Shown here: piece by piece, positions 8,078 through 14,455 of the stretch
Layout of the letters: each line of letters starts with the position of its first letter
Numbering within the stretch: position 1 is the first letter of the stretch
Assembly (NCBI GenBank): GCA_024196135.1
Contig: JAMQCK010000770.1
Coordinates: 1-16,094 of the forward strand
Length of the DNA stretch: 16,094 bases
From: Pleurotus ostreatus/Saccharomyces cerevisiae fusant
Taxonomy: Eukaryota; Opisthokonta
Reading direction: 5' to 3'
Notes under the pieces: generated by a model
Database searches by the model: none
What the model was told of the DNA's origin: nothing
The model's input: the letters and a program-made list of their open reading frames with translations, nothing else
Position numbers and translations under genes: made by a program

Positions 8078-8239
8078 ATGCCACCGGTTCTGACGTCTCG
8101 CCTGTTTACCAACTACCGAGGGCGCACGGGGAGCTGTTTGGCTGATTCAATTGGCGAGGTGAGTTGGGCGGACTTGGAGGAGAGGCCGGACGAGGAGCTG
8201 GTGACTCGAGTGGAAGAGCTCTACGCGAAGCAGGTGTGA
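8078..8239 (+). CDS. Possible small plus-strand ORF, 53 aa
   Basis: The frame runs from ATG 8078 to TGA 8239 in the gap between genes E and F. The last 30 residues (EVSWADLEERPDEELVTR and on to EELYAKQV) look like ordinary globular protein, unlike the surrounding Ser/Pro-rich genes, with mostly G/C-ending codons. A CAG|GTGTGA at the stop and a GAG|GTGAGT inside the frame could be splice donors, so it may be an exon or a gene relic rather than a complete gene. No TATA box or partner exon was identified. It may also be chance. Confidence 0.22.
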   Translation: MPPVLTSRLFTNYRGRTGSCLADSIGEVSWADLEERPDEELVTRVEELYAKQV

Positions 8240-8306
8240 AGGTAGGCACGAACACCGACATAAGGGTAGACGCGAAAAACTGAGGAGCTTCGGTGACTTG
8301 AAATGG

Positions 8307-9869
8307 TCAAGTATCGGGAGGCGCCTCCCGCCAAGGCGCAGCCTGTCTCAAAGCGCTGAGTCGGCGCCTACATATGTTGATTCTGGACGACTCGGACGGC
8401 GTGGCTGGTCGACGGCGGTCGGACGGCGCGACTTGGCGACGCGGGTCGGACGGCGCGGCTTGTCGAAGCAGAGAACTTGCGCCTGTCGCGCGCTGGGAGA
8501 ACGCTGGCGCGTGCTCGGACGGCGTAAGCGGACACTCGGACGGCGCTGGCGAAAACTCGGACGGCGCAGGCGAAAACGCGGACGGCGCCAGCGGAGGTGA
8601 CCGTTCTAATGTGCGGAGCCATTTGTTGATCGCATTGATTGACGTGGTGGTGAGATACGGGCGCGGGACTGTCTCTCGCCGGCGCTTTGGTCTTGCATCG
8701 GACGTGGCTTGAGCATCGAACACGGCTTGAGCATAGGACGTGGCTTGAGCACCGAACACGGCTTGAGCATTGGATGCGGCTCGAGCATTGGACGCGTCGT
8801 CCTCGAGGGATAATCGGGCAAATGCGGCGCTGAATGACGATGAGAGGTCGGTGGGATTGTTCGCGAGGGCACCGTGGTGATACGTGAGCTCACTGCGGGT
8901 ACTCGAGAGGTTATGGTGCCTGCTTGAGCGGTCGTCGTGATCGCTCGGGAGGTCATCGTACTGATCCGCGAGGTTATGATGGTCGTTGGAAGGAGGACTA
9001 TCTTCGTCAGACGCAGTCGTGGGCCGCCATCGCCACATAGACGTGGAGGGAGGGAAGGTGGAGTTTCTGGAGGGAGGTAGGGTCGAGTTTGGGGAGGAAT
9101 CATCTTCGCTGTGTGAAGGAGTGGGTTCGCTAGGTGAAGGGGACTGCTCGCCGGACGATGTCCTATATTCGCTGGAAAGGTCATCGGAGACGATGATGGA
9201 GAACGAGGAATCGGAGGAATAGTCAATGAGGGAGACGAGAGATTCAGAGGACGGGGTGGGAGAGTAGGACGGGGTGGGAGAGGCAGGGGAAGCCGAAGGA
9301 GAGATGGGGGAAGGTGTTGGAGAGATCGAGGAAGCGGAGGGAGAGATGGGAGAAGGGGTGGGAGAAATCGAGGGTGTGGCGGCAGAGTCAAAGGCGTCGT
9401 CGCAGCTGACATGCTCGAAGTCGCTCATGCCATCACCAGAGTCGAGTGCACCTGCACCGGCGCGGGAAAACCGTTTAGTGGCGCGTGACGGCTTGATGGC
9501 GTGAGATGGTCTGCCGATGCGAGACTGCCCATTGTTCGCGTGGGACTGTCCGTTAGCGCGAGACGGCCCTTTGCTGGCGCGGAAAGGCCTGACGGTGTGT
9601 GATGGCCCATTGGCGAGCGTTGGCGCCTCGGAGGGCGATGATCCATTGGCTACATCGACGCGAGAGGGCCCGAGGGCGTAGGATGGCCGTTCGTCAGCGC
9701 AAGATCGCTTGTTCGTGGCGAGAGAGCATGGTCCTGCCCCACGCATCGTTGACGCCAATGCCTCTCCGGGCGACATCTTCGGCGGGATACGTGGCGCGAG
9801 GGCACTGTCCTGGTCCAGAGGAGGGACAGTGCGACGACGACGTCTGCGAGTCCTGGAGGAATTAGGCAT
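8307..9869 (-). CDS. Gene F: Ser/Pro-rich repeat-containing hypothetical protein, 520 aa
   Basis: The function is unknown. The open frame reaches 10121 only from a GTG that lies upstream of the TATA box (10073-10082); the first ATG after the box is 9869. In order: an Arg run (8-13) that could act as a nuclear localisation signal; a basic repeat region with GPSRANGQSHA-like units (about 66-135); a SISPTPSPISPSAS repeat (168-206); an acidic Ser-rich part with IIVSDD (225-230), which fits the SUMO-interacting consensus; MWRWRP to QYDDL (278-306, compare gene E); 6-aa repeats alternating AQAVF and AQATS (361-391, 18-bp DNA period); PKRRR (394-398); a short helix (410-423); 7-aa PSEFSPA repeats (429-456, 21-bp period); and an Arg-rich tail. 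Both tandem repeats keep the reading frame. A disordered nuclear protein is a plausible inference, nothing more. Confidence 0.6.
   Translation of the reverse strand: MPNSSRTRRRRRRTVPPLDQDSALAPRIPPKMSPGEALASTMRGAGPCSLATNKRSCADERPSYALGPSRVDVANGSSPSEAPTLANGPSHTVRPFRASKGPSRANGQSHANNGQSRIGRPSHAIKPSRATKRFSRAGAGALDSGDGMSDFEHVSCDDAFDSAATPSISPTPSPISPSASSISPTPSPISPSASPASPTPSYSPTPSSESLVSLIDYSSDSSFSIIVSDDLSSEYRTSSGEQSPSPSEPTPSHSEDDSSPNSTLPPSRNSTFPPSTSMWRWRPTTASDEDSPPSNDHHNLADQYDDLPSDHDDRSSRHHNLSSTRSELTYHHGALANNPTDLSSSFSAAFARLSLEDDASNARAASNAQAVFGAQATSYAQAVFDAQATSDARPKRRRETVPRPYLTTTSINAINKWLRTLERSPPLAPSAFSPAPSEFSPAPSECPLTPSEHAPAFSQRATGASSLLRQAAPSDPRRQVAPSDRRRPATPSESSRINICRRRLSALRQAAPWREAPPDT
8505..8592 (-). 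repeat. 21-bp tandem repeat inside gene F, about 4 units
   Basis: A CTCGGACGG-type core recurs at 8514, 8535, 8556 and (as CGCGGACGG) 8577, exactly 21 bp apart. It encodes the heptads PSAFSPA, PSEFSPA, PSECPLT and PSEHAPA. The same GGACGGCG word recurs at 8395-8460 as APSD units. Confidence 0.85.
8690..8800 (-). repeat. 18-bp tandem repeat inside gene F, about 5-6 units
   Basis: GGCTTGAGCA (or GGCTCGAGCA) recurs at 8706, 8724, 8742, 8760 and 8778, an exact 18-bp period. It encodes hexapeptides NAQAVF, GAQATS, YAQAVF and DAQATS in an alternating 12-aa higher-order pattern. Confidence 0.85.
9228..9375 (-). repeat. Degenerate Ser/Pro-coding repeat inside gene F
   Basis: GGGGTGGGAGA and GGAGAGATGGGAGAAG-type words repeat across this segment and encode SISPTPSPISPSAS and SPTPS units, loosely reminiscent of SP-rich phosphorylation repeats. 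The periodicity is irregular compared with the two downstream repeats. Confidence 0.6.
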
Positions 9870-10072
9870 TGCTCCACGGGTTGGCGCGGTGCTTGAAGGG
9901 CGATGGAGCGTGCAATCTGAGCAGCGGCGGAGTGCAGATCTCGAAAGGTGGTTGCACGACGGTCTGCGAGAAGTGGTGCCACGTTGGGCTGGTGAGCGGA
10001 GCGGGCAGAGAGAGAAGGGGTGCGTCGGTCTCGTCTGGGTCGCGGGTTTAAGAGGAGAGACGAGGCGCGACT

Positions 10073-10195
10073 CTATATATGCTGGAAAGACCACTCGTGT
10101 GTTCCTGTCACACCTGTGCACATGCCTTGGCGCATTTGTGGCGGACGGCTAAGCATCAAGGACTCGCGGCGGAGCGTCTTTGTGCATTTGCGGCC
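10073..10195 (-). promoter_or_regulatory. Promoter of gene F: TATA box plus motif copies
   Basis: The minus strand reads GCATATATAG (plus 10073-10082). The plus-sense motifs ATTTGTGGCGG (10134-10144) and ATTTGCGGCC (10186-10195) lie 50-110 bp upstream; further copies occur at 10424-10434 (TATTGTGGCGC) and about 10449-10460. The first downstream ATG on the minus strand is 9869, about 205 bp away, so the leader is long. Confidence 0.5.
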
Positions 10196-10501
10196 CGAGG
10201 CGGAGCGCGTTAGCGACGCTTGAATGGTATGAGAGCTTCCATAGCGGGTGGGAGGAGTGATTCTGAGACGCGGAAAGGAGCCTTCAGAGCCGGGAGGCGA
10301 GGAGTTACTGCGCGTCGCTTCCGGCGCCGCACGGCGCATTTTCGTTGCTTTTGGGGCTGCCTTCCGCACGCGTCTACATCTCCCATTTCGTTCGCGTACC
10401 ATCGTGAGGCGTGTCTTGAGCAGTATTGTGGCGCACGTCTTGAACAGTAAATTGAGGCCCGTTCAGAGTCAGAAGGGGATACGGAGGCGCACTGCGCAGT
10501 C

Positions 10502-10581
10502 ATGGCGGTCGGGAACAGAAGGGATCGGCGGATGCCGAAGCGCGTGTTTGCCTTCAGGGACAGGTTCGATGTTCGAACCTG
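10502..10581 (+). repeat. R4: copy 4 of dispersed hairpin/B-box repeat
   Basis: This is the best-preserved copy. It has the head ATGGCGGTCGGGAACAGAAG (10502-10521), the hairpin TCGGC-GGAT-GCCGA (10525-10538), and a 21-bp tail CAGGTTCGA-TGT-TCGAACCTG (10561-10581) that is a perfect 9-bp inverted repeat containing a B-box-like GTTCGAACC. It is preceded by motif copies (TATTGTGGCGC and AAATTGAGGCCC at 10424-10460). Confidence 0.65.
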
Positions 10582-10589
10582 GGCTGCGG

Positions 10590-10843
10590 ATGGTCTGTAC
10601 TTCAAGCTCAAGTCGCATGTCATGTTTTGATTTCGTTCGGAAGGCAATTGCTCGATGGAATGTATACATTTCACTACTATTGGTACGTACATAGTTTCTA
10701 CAATTGGAAACCAGGGCGATGGGATCTCAGCAAGCGCGAACCCGCGGTGGGCAGCGGAGCAAGCGCCTCTCTGCCAGCTTGACACCCTCGGGACCGTTCG
10801 TAAACTCAGGCGTCGCGCGGGTGCGGACCCAATACTGTATCTC
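10590..10843. other. Gene-free stretch 3' of gene G
   Basis: A 215-codon ATG-initiated open frame on the minus strand (10210-10857) crosses this interval and repeat R4, but its amino-acid content is set by the repeat and it has no promoter of its own. No other signal is seen. Confidence 0.35.
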
Positions 10844-11656
10844 TTAAGGCGCTGCATACATGAGCCACTGCATGCCTTGGCGGGTTGCTGGATCGTATAC
10901 CCTCGCGGGTTGCTGGATCGACGGCAAAGGGAAGGGAGTGCACAAAGGCGAGGGCGAGGGTGAGGGCGAAAGCATGGGCGGAGGCGAGGGCAGTGATGTT
11001 CTTGACGACCTTGGTGAGTCCATCGGAGCCTTCAGCGATGACGAGCCCGAGGATGGCGAAGCTTGCGGAGAGGTTGGCAGAACCTCAGACTGTGGTGACG
11101 GAGGGGGCGTCTCAGTTGACAAAGGCGGTCTTTTCTCTTCTGTGCCACCATCCACGGGATCGAACGAGTTGAAATCTTCCGGCTTGCCCTCAAGGCGATT
11201 TTCCCGCTCGTCTACACGGCGAGTTGCCAGATAGTCCACGCAACTAGTTCCCAGTTCGCCCACGCGACGAGTTCCCAGATCGTCCATGCGGCGAGCTCCT
11301 ATATCGCACCCGTCTGACTCGCACTCACTCGGAGCGTAATCCTGTCGAAGAAGGGTGTGTTCCTTTTGCAGAGAAGTATGATCCTGCTGCGGAGCAGGTA
11401 ATCGAAGGGGAAAGGCGGAAGCCGTGGGTGGAGGTGAAGCGGAAGCCGTGCGCGGAGGACGCGTGGGGCTTTGGGAGTCTGTGGCCGCGCTTTCCTGAGA
11501 TGGGGATGGGGAAGACGGCAGTGCGGACGGTGAAGTCCGCGGTAGAGAGGGTGAAGCCCAAGGTGGAGGCGCGTAAGACGGCAGCGGCGGACGTGCTGAG
11601 GATGCGGGCGGGCCTGCCGGAAGAGTGGTGATCACTTGAAGCTTCGGCCGGTGCAT
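10844..11656 (-). CDS. Gene G: Pro/Ser-rich hypothetical protein, 270 aa, paralogue of gene D
   Basis: The function is unknown. The start is the first ATG after the TATA box (11710-11719), with a leader of only about 30-50 nt; the stop is a TAA at 10844. Residues 1-90 are Pro/Ser/Ala-rich. Residues 108-120 are APSECESDGCDIG, shared exactly with gene D. Four 8-residue units follow (ARRMDDLG, TRRVGELG, TSCVDYLA, TRRVDERE), encoded by a 24-bp tandem repeat at 11211-11306. Gene D has only one comparable unit, so G appears to have expanded it. An FDPVDGG (165-171) parallels SDPVGRG of D. A second Ser/Pro-rich region leads to a C-terminus QQPARVYDPATRQ that arose partly from a 25-bp direct repeat. 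No signal peptide, membrane span or domain is recognised. Confidence 0.55.
   Translation of the reverse strand: MHRPKLQVITTLPAGPPASSARPPLPSYAPPPWASPSLPRTSPSALPSSPSPSQESAATDSQSPTRPPRTASASPPPTASAFPLRLPAPQQDHTSLQKEHTLLRQDYAPSECESDGCDIGARRMDDLGTRRVGELGTSCVDYLATRRVDERENRLEGKPEDFNSFDPVDGGTEEKRPPLSTETPPPSPQSEVLPTSPQASPSSGSSSLKAPMDSPRSSRTSLPSPPPMLSPSPSPSPLCTPFPLPSIQQPARVYDPATRQGMQWLMYAAP
10881..10920. repeat. 15-bp direct repeat, 25-bp spacing, at the 3' end of gene G
   Basis: CGGGTTGCTGGATCG occurs at 10881-10895 and 10906-10920. Because 25 is not a multiple of three, the two copies are read in different frames of gene G (IQQPAR and DPATR). A recent duplication here would therefore have altered the original C-terminus. 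Confidence 0.75.
11211..11306 (-). repeat. 24-bp tandem repeat inside gene G, 4 units
   Basis: Units begin at 11211, 11235, 11259 and 11283, each with a CACGCGACGAGTTCCCAGAT-like core. They encode four 8-residue repeats with a TRRVDEL-like pattern. The divergence between units is moderate, so the array is not brand new. Confidence 0.85.
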
Positions 11657-11709
11657 GATGGAGGGGCCAGAGGGGGGTCTTGAAAACGAAGGGAGGCGTG
11701 CAGGTGTGC

Positions 11710-11796
11710 CTTATATACGCCGGGGACGCTATTGTGGGTTGGCGGTATTGTACACGTAGGCAAATTTGCGGCGCTTCCGCCTGTTTTGTAGGCGCT
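11710..11796 (-). promoter_or_regulatory. Promoter of gene G: TATA box plus three motif copies
   Basis: The minus strand reads CGTATATAAG (plus 11710-11719), the same as at gene C. The plus-sense motifs are ATTGTGGGTTGGCGG (11731-11745), AATTTGCGGCGCTT (11763-11776) and TTTTGTAGGCGCT (11784-11796). This is the clearest example of the shared promoter design. Confidence 0.6.
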
Positions 11797-11869
11797 CAAG
11801 TTGAGAATTCAAGCAGCCCCCCCCGGTCTGCGGCGAGGAAACGGCAGGCCAGGCCAGCGATATGGTGAT

Positions 11870-12180
11870 GGCGGAAGGCGAGGATGAAGGGGCCAAAGGA
11901 GATATAGAGGCGGTGCGCGGGACGTGGTGGGGGAGAAAAGAAGCTGTGCAAGGGAGAAAAGAAGCTGTGGAAGAGGATTATCGTGCTCGAAAACGGTGGA
12001 GAAGAGAAGGCCAGGAGAATACTAGGAGTGGATAGAAGGGGAGAGAGAACCGATAGAAGGGGAGAAAGAACCGATGGAAGGGGAGAAAGAACCGATAGAA
12101 GGGAGGGAGAGAAGCTGCGAAGAAGGTGACGAGACGATGGAGATCACGACGAGACGGCGGAGATCACGACGAATCGGGGT
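11870..12180. repeat. Purine-rich minisatellite tract (21-bp and 20-bp units)
   Basis: The plus strand is almost all A/G. GGGAGAAAAGAAGCTGTG occurs at 11931 and 11952 (21-bp spacing). GATAGAAGGGGAGAGAGAAC-type units start at 12031, 12052, 12073 and 12094 (21-bp period, 4 units). A 20-bp unit is duplicated at 12131-12150 and 12151-12170. No gene is supported. Such polypurine tracts can form triplex DNA. Confidence 0.7.
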
Positions 12181-12413
12181 AGAAGAAGCTGGGGAAGATA
12201 CCAGACGGAAGACGCAAATTTAAAGGTCCCGCGTACCTAGACGACCGCTATTGTTACCGTGTTTGGGAAGGTTCTCACGCGCTGTTTCGAGCACTAATCC
12301 AGCTACACGACTGACCCATTACGGCGCGGGGATGGCGGCAGTGTATAGTGGCCTTGCGACGACAGGGCTGCAGGCAGAGCGCCAGGGAGTCTGCGCGGGG
12401 CTGCGTTATGGAC

Positions 12414-12488
12414 ATGGAAGTCGAGCTCAAGGCGCGTCGGCTAATGCCGAAGCGGGCGGTTCGTCTTCATGGTAGTTCGAACTCGGCG
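12414..12488 (+). repeat. R5: copy 5 of dispersed hairpin/B-box repeat
   Basis: It has the head ATGGAAGTCGAGCTCAAGG (12414-12432), divergent from the GTCGGGA consensus, the hairpin TCGGC-TAAT-GCCGA (12437-12450) and the tail TAGTTCGAACTCGGCG (12473-12488), with the B-box-like GTTCGAACTC. The first half of the palindromic tail seen in R2-R4 is missing. It lies about 280 bp 3' of the gene H stop. Confidence 0.55.
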
Positions 12489-12768
12489 AGCCAAGCACGT
12501 TCTTCGTCGCAGTGCTCATAGGACGACGAGATAGTGATGCAAAGAGTGGTTTGATTGCAGAATATCTACTAAAAGTAACCTGAGTTCTACTCTTTGTGAC
12601 CTAACGTTTACTGTCGATAACCCTGCGTCTGCTTTCGATGACCCCTACATTATGTCGACTTTCGAAGACCCCACGTGCGATTGATCTATCTAATGGCCCA
12701 CTGGATCGCCGGGGTTGCGGCCTAGCCCCCTTCACTAACGCCTCCGGGTCCATCTTCGATTCTTGGGC

Positions 12769-13581
12769 TTAATCTCCTTGTGACTCCACGGCTTCGATAT
12801 TCTGAGCCTGCGAGGGCGCGGTATCACCCTGAGAAGTAGACGCCGGATGAGCATGCTCAGACGCCAGTGTGCTATCAAGCACCAGGGAAGCAGAACTGGC
12901 GATCTTAGGTGACGCTGAGGCGTCCGGCGGGTCATATCCAAGTTCGCAAGAGTTTATAGGCGAAGGCTCTGATTGTGTTGGCGAATCCCCTGATAGTATT
13001 GACGAAGCCTCCGACCGTATTGACGAAGCCTCCAACTCTGTCGGCCAAGTCAGGCCTGGCAGGTTGCGCATCCTATTCTGGAGGAGGGCCAAATCGGTGG
13101 CGAAGCGGGCGCTCAGCACGGCTGCGGCGAGGGTGGTTTGAGTAGCAGTGAGGGGGGCGTGGTCGACGTCTGGCATGGGGTAAGTGTCCGGAGAATCTTG
13201 TTGGATTTGTTCGAGGCGGGTGAGTCCCTCGTCGGTGCCCCGACCTTGCGACTGAACGGCTTCCATGTTTGGAGCTTGCGATTGGCTCCGGGCTTGCGAG
13301 GTGGACGAGGATTGAAAGGGGTTGGAGGGCTGATCGTCTTCGGTGGTACACTCCGAGGAGTGGCCACTCTTGTCATCTTCAGAATCGGGTGGACCGGGTT
13401 CGGCGTGCAAGGATCCCTCGTCGGTGACGCGAGACGCTACATCGTCGCGAGGCGTCTCTTCCCCTTCTATTGGTACGGTAGCGAGAGAGGGCGAAACCTC
13501 CTCGTGCGCCGGCGAAAGCGTGATTCGGGCCGCTGAGGTGTTGTCCTTGTCCGGGCTAGAGATACTAGACGGGGCTGACAT
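12769..13581 (-). CDS. Gene H: acidic Ser-rich hypothetical protein, 270 aa
   Basis: The protein is not recognised. The frame runs from ATG 13581 (a GTG one codon upstream was discarded) to TAA 12769. Residues 1-100 are acidic and Ser/Thr-rich, with an NPF at 87-89. A 14-residue element SQAPNMEAVQSQGR (101-114) recurs almost exactly as SQAQNIEAVESQGD at the very C-terminus (257-270). Residues 143-175 form an Ala/Leu-rich helix-prone segment. Residues about 183-210 are 7-residue SEASSI-like repeats encoded by a 21-bp tandem repeat at 12961-13044. No signal peptide or membrane span is seen. The promoter (13761-13865) has a weak TATA box but good motif copies, and no ATG lies between it and the start. 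Confidence 0.52.
   Translation of the reverse strand: MSAPSSISSPDKDNTSAARITLSPAHEEVSPSLATVPIEGEETPRDDVASRVTDEGSLHAEPGPPDSEDDKSGHSSECTTEDDQPSNPFQSSSTSQARSQSQAPNMEAVQSQGRGTDEGLTRLEQIQQDSPDTYPMPDVDHAPLTATQTTLAAAVLSARFATDLALLQNRMRNLPGLTWPTELEASSIRSEASSILSGDSPTQSEPSPINSCELGYDPPDASASPKIASSASLVLDSTLASEHAHPASTSQGDTAPSQAQNIEAVESQGD
12961..13044 (-). repeat. 21-bp tandem repeat inside gene H, 4 units
   Basis: CGAAG/CGAAT-headed units start at 12961, 12982, 13003 and 13024. They keep the reading frame and encode heptads such as RSEASSI and QSEPSPI. Confidence 0.85.
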
Positions 13582-13760
13582 CACTCGGTAGCTAGCAGGA
13601 GCTTTGAGAGGCGGTGGTGTGGAGATCTCGAGAGGAGAGGGGTGAGAATTTCGAGAGGCGTGTGGTGGTGGCGCGTCGATCTAGGGAGCGGCACGTCAAC
13701 CCGGGTTGAGACGGGGAGAAGGGACGGAGACAAGGGACGGAGAGAGAGAACGGGGCTGCC

Positions 13761-13865
13761 CTTATGTACTGACGAGAGCGCACGCGTAACTTGGTGGCGC
13801 GTAATTGCTTGGAGTAGTTGCAGTTTTGCGGCGCTTGGATCTCGTGATTCTTCTTCGAGGCGCAC
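13761..13865 (-). promoter_or_regulatory. Candidate promoter of gene H
   Basis: The minus strand reads AGTACATAAG (plus 13761-13770), a degenerate TATA box about 185 bp upstream of the ATG. The plus-sense motifs TTGGTGGCGC (13791-13800), TTTTGCGGCGCTT (13824-13836) and CTTCGAGGCGCAC (about 13852-13864) follow. The middle copy is nearly identical to one at gene G. Confidence 0.5.
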
Positions 13866-13924
13866 TCTCCTAAGTTAAGCCCTGCCTCTTGGGGAGAAGG
13901 CACGGTGAGCAGAAGACCTCAATG

Positions 13925-13975
13925 TAGGTATAGGGAAAGGTGATGATGGGAAAGGAAGTCATGATGGGAAAGAAG
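13925..13975. repeat. Short 18-bp repeat, 2-3 units
   Basis: ATGATGGGAAAG recurs at 13933 and 13951, with a related GGGAAAGG just before. It forms the edge of the purine-rich block that continues into the 24-bp minisatellite. Confidence 0.6.
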
Positions 13976-14159
13976 ATAGATGCGCGTAGAAGAGGGAAGA
14001 GAAGGAAAGCGCAAGTGGGAAAGCCAAGGAAAGCGCGAGTGCATTAGAGAAGGGAAGCTCAAGTGGGAAAGGGAAGAGAAGCTCAAGTGGGCCAGAGAAG
14101 AGAAGCGCGAGTAGGGAAGAGAAGGCAAGCGTAAGTGAGGAAAAAAGGAGTCGGTCCAT
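13959..14159 (-). CDS. Doubtful 66-aa Leu/Phe-rich ORF over the 24-bp minisatellite
   Basis: An ATG at 14159 opens a frame of 8-residue repeats (LALLFSGP, LELLFPFP, LELPFSNA and similar) that would make a strongly hydrophobic, membrane-seeking peptide. A TATAAA-like sequence lies at 14308-14315, but its asymmetric orientation favours the plus strand. A consensus splice donor (14177-14182) lies just upstream. A second minus frame is also open here, as expected for a 24-bp repeat, so openness is not evidence of coding. It is probably not a gene. Confidence 0.12.
   Translation of the reverse strand: MDRLLFSSLTLAFSSLLALLFSGPLELLFPFPLELPFSNALALSLAFPLALSFSSLFYAHLSSFPS
13995..14146. repeat. 24-bp minisatellite, 6 units
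   Basis: An AAGCGCAAGT/AAGCTCAAGT core recurs at 14007, 14031, 14055, 14079, 14103 and 14127, exactly 24 bp apart, separated by purine-rich GGGAAAG-type spacer. The plus strand is purine-rich. Confidence 0.9.
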
Positions 14160-14455
14160 TACTTGCGGCGGTTTAGACTTACCTAGGGACTGGGCCACCT
14201 ATTCTAGTGAGGAGGGCGTTGTCGAGCCCTGTCGGTGCGCTCAGCTTGGTGATAAGGGTGGTCGTACGATGAGAGAGAAAGCGGGTCTCGGAGTCGGAGG
14301 CGGGGGTATAAAGCGGGGATCCTCTTCGTCAATTGAGGTGATGGGTGAATGTCGCATAGCTAACCGTGGTGGAAACAAAGATGTAAGCCTTCCCTCGGGG
14401 CAGAAAAAGGCATATGGCTGACCCTAGTAACGAGGCGTATAGTTTACACCGATCC
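14160..14455. other. Gene-free stretch between minisatellite and tRNA
   Basis: It contains a plus-oriented GTATAAAG (14308-14315) followed by a 26-codon ATG frame from about 14340, and an AATTGAGGTG near 14331 that partly matches the array promoter motif. No supported gene is seen on either strand. Confidence 0.35.

Noticed and set aside
9870..10121. N-terminal extension of gene F
   Set aside because: The extension starts at a GTG, has no ATG, and contains the TATA box itself, so it is promoter and leader rather than protein.
10502..10600. Repeat R4 as a tRNA gene
   Set aside because: A B-box-like tail is present, but no acceptor stem, anticodon arm or standard 5+7+5 T-arm can be folded around it.
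10210..10857. 215-codon ATG frame on the minus strand crossing repeat R4
   Set aside because: Its sequence is largely the antisense of R4 and promoter motifs, it has no TATA box, and it overlaps the gene G stop and gene F promoter. The peptide it shares with a frame over R2 is explained by the repeat DNA.
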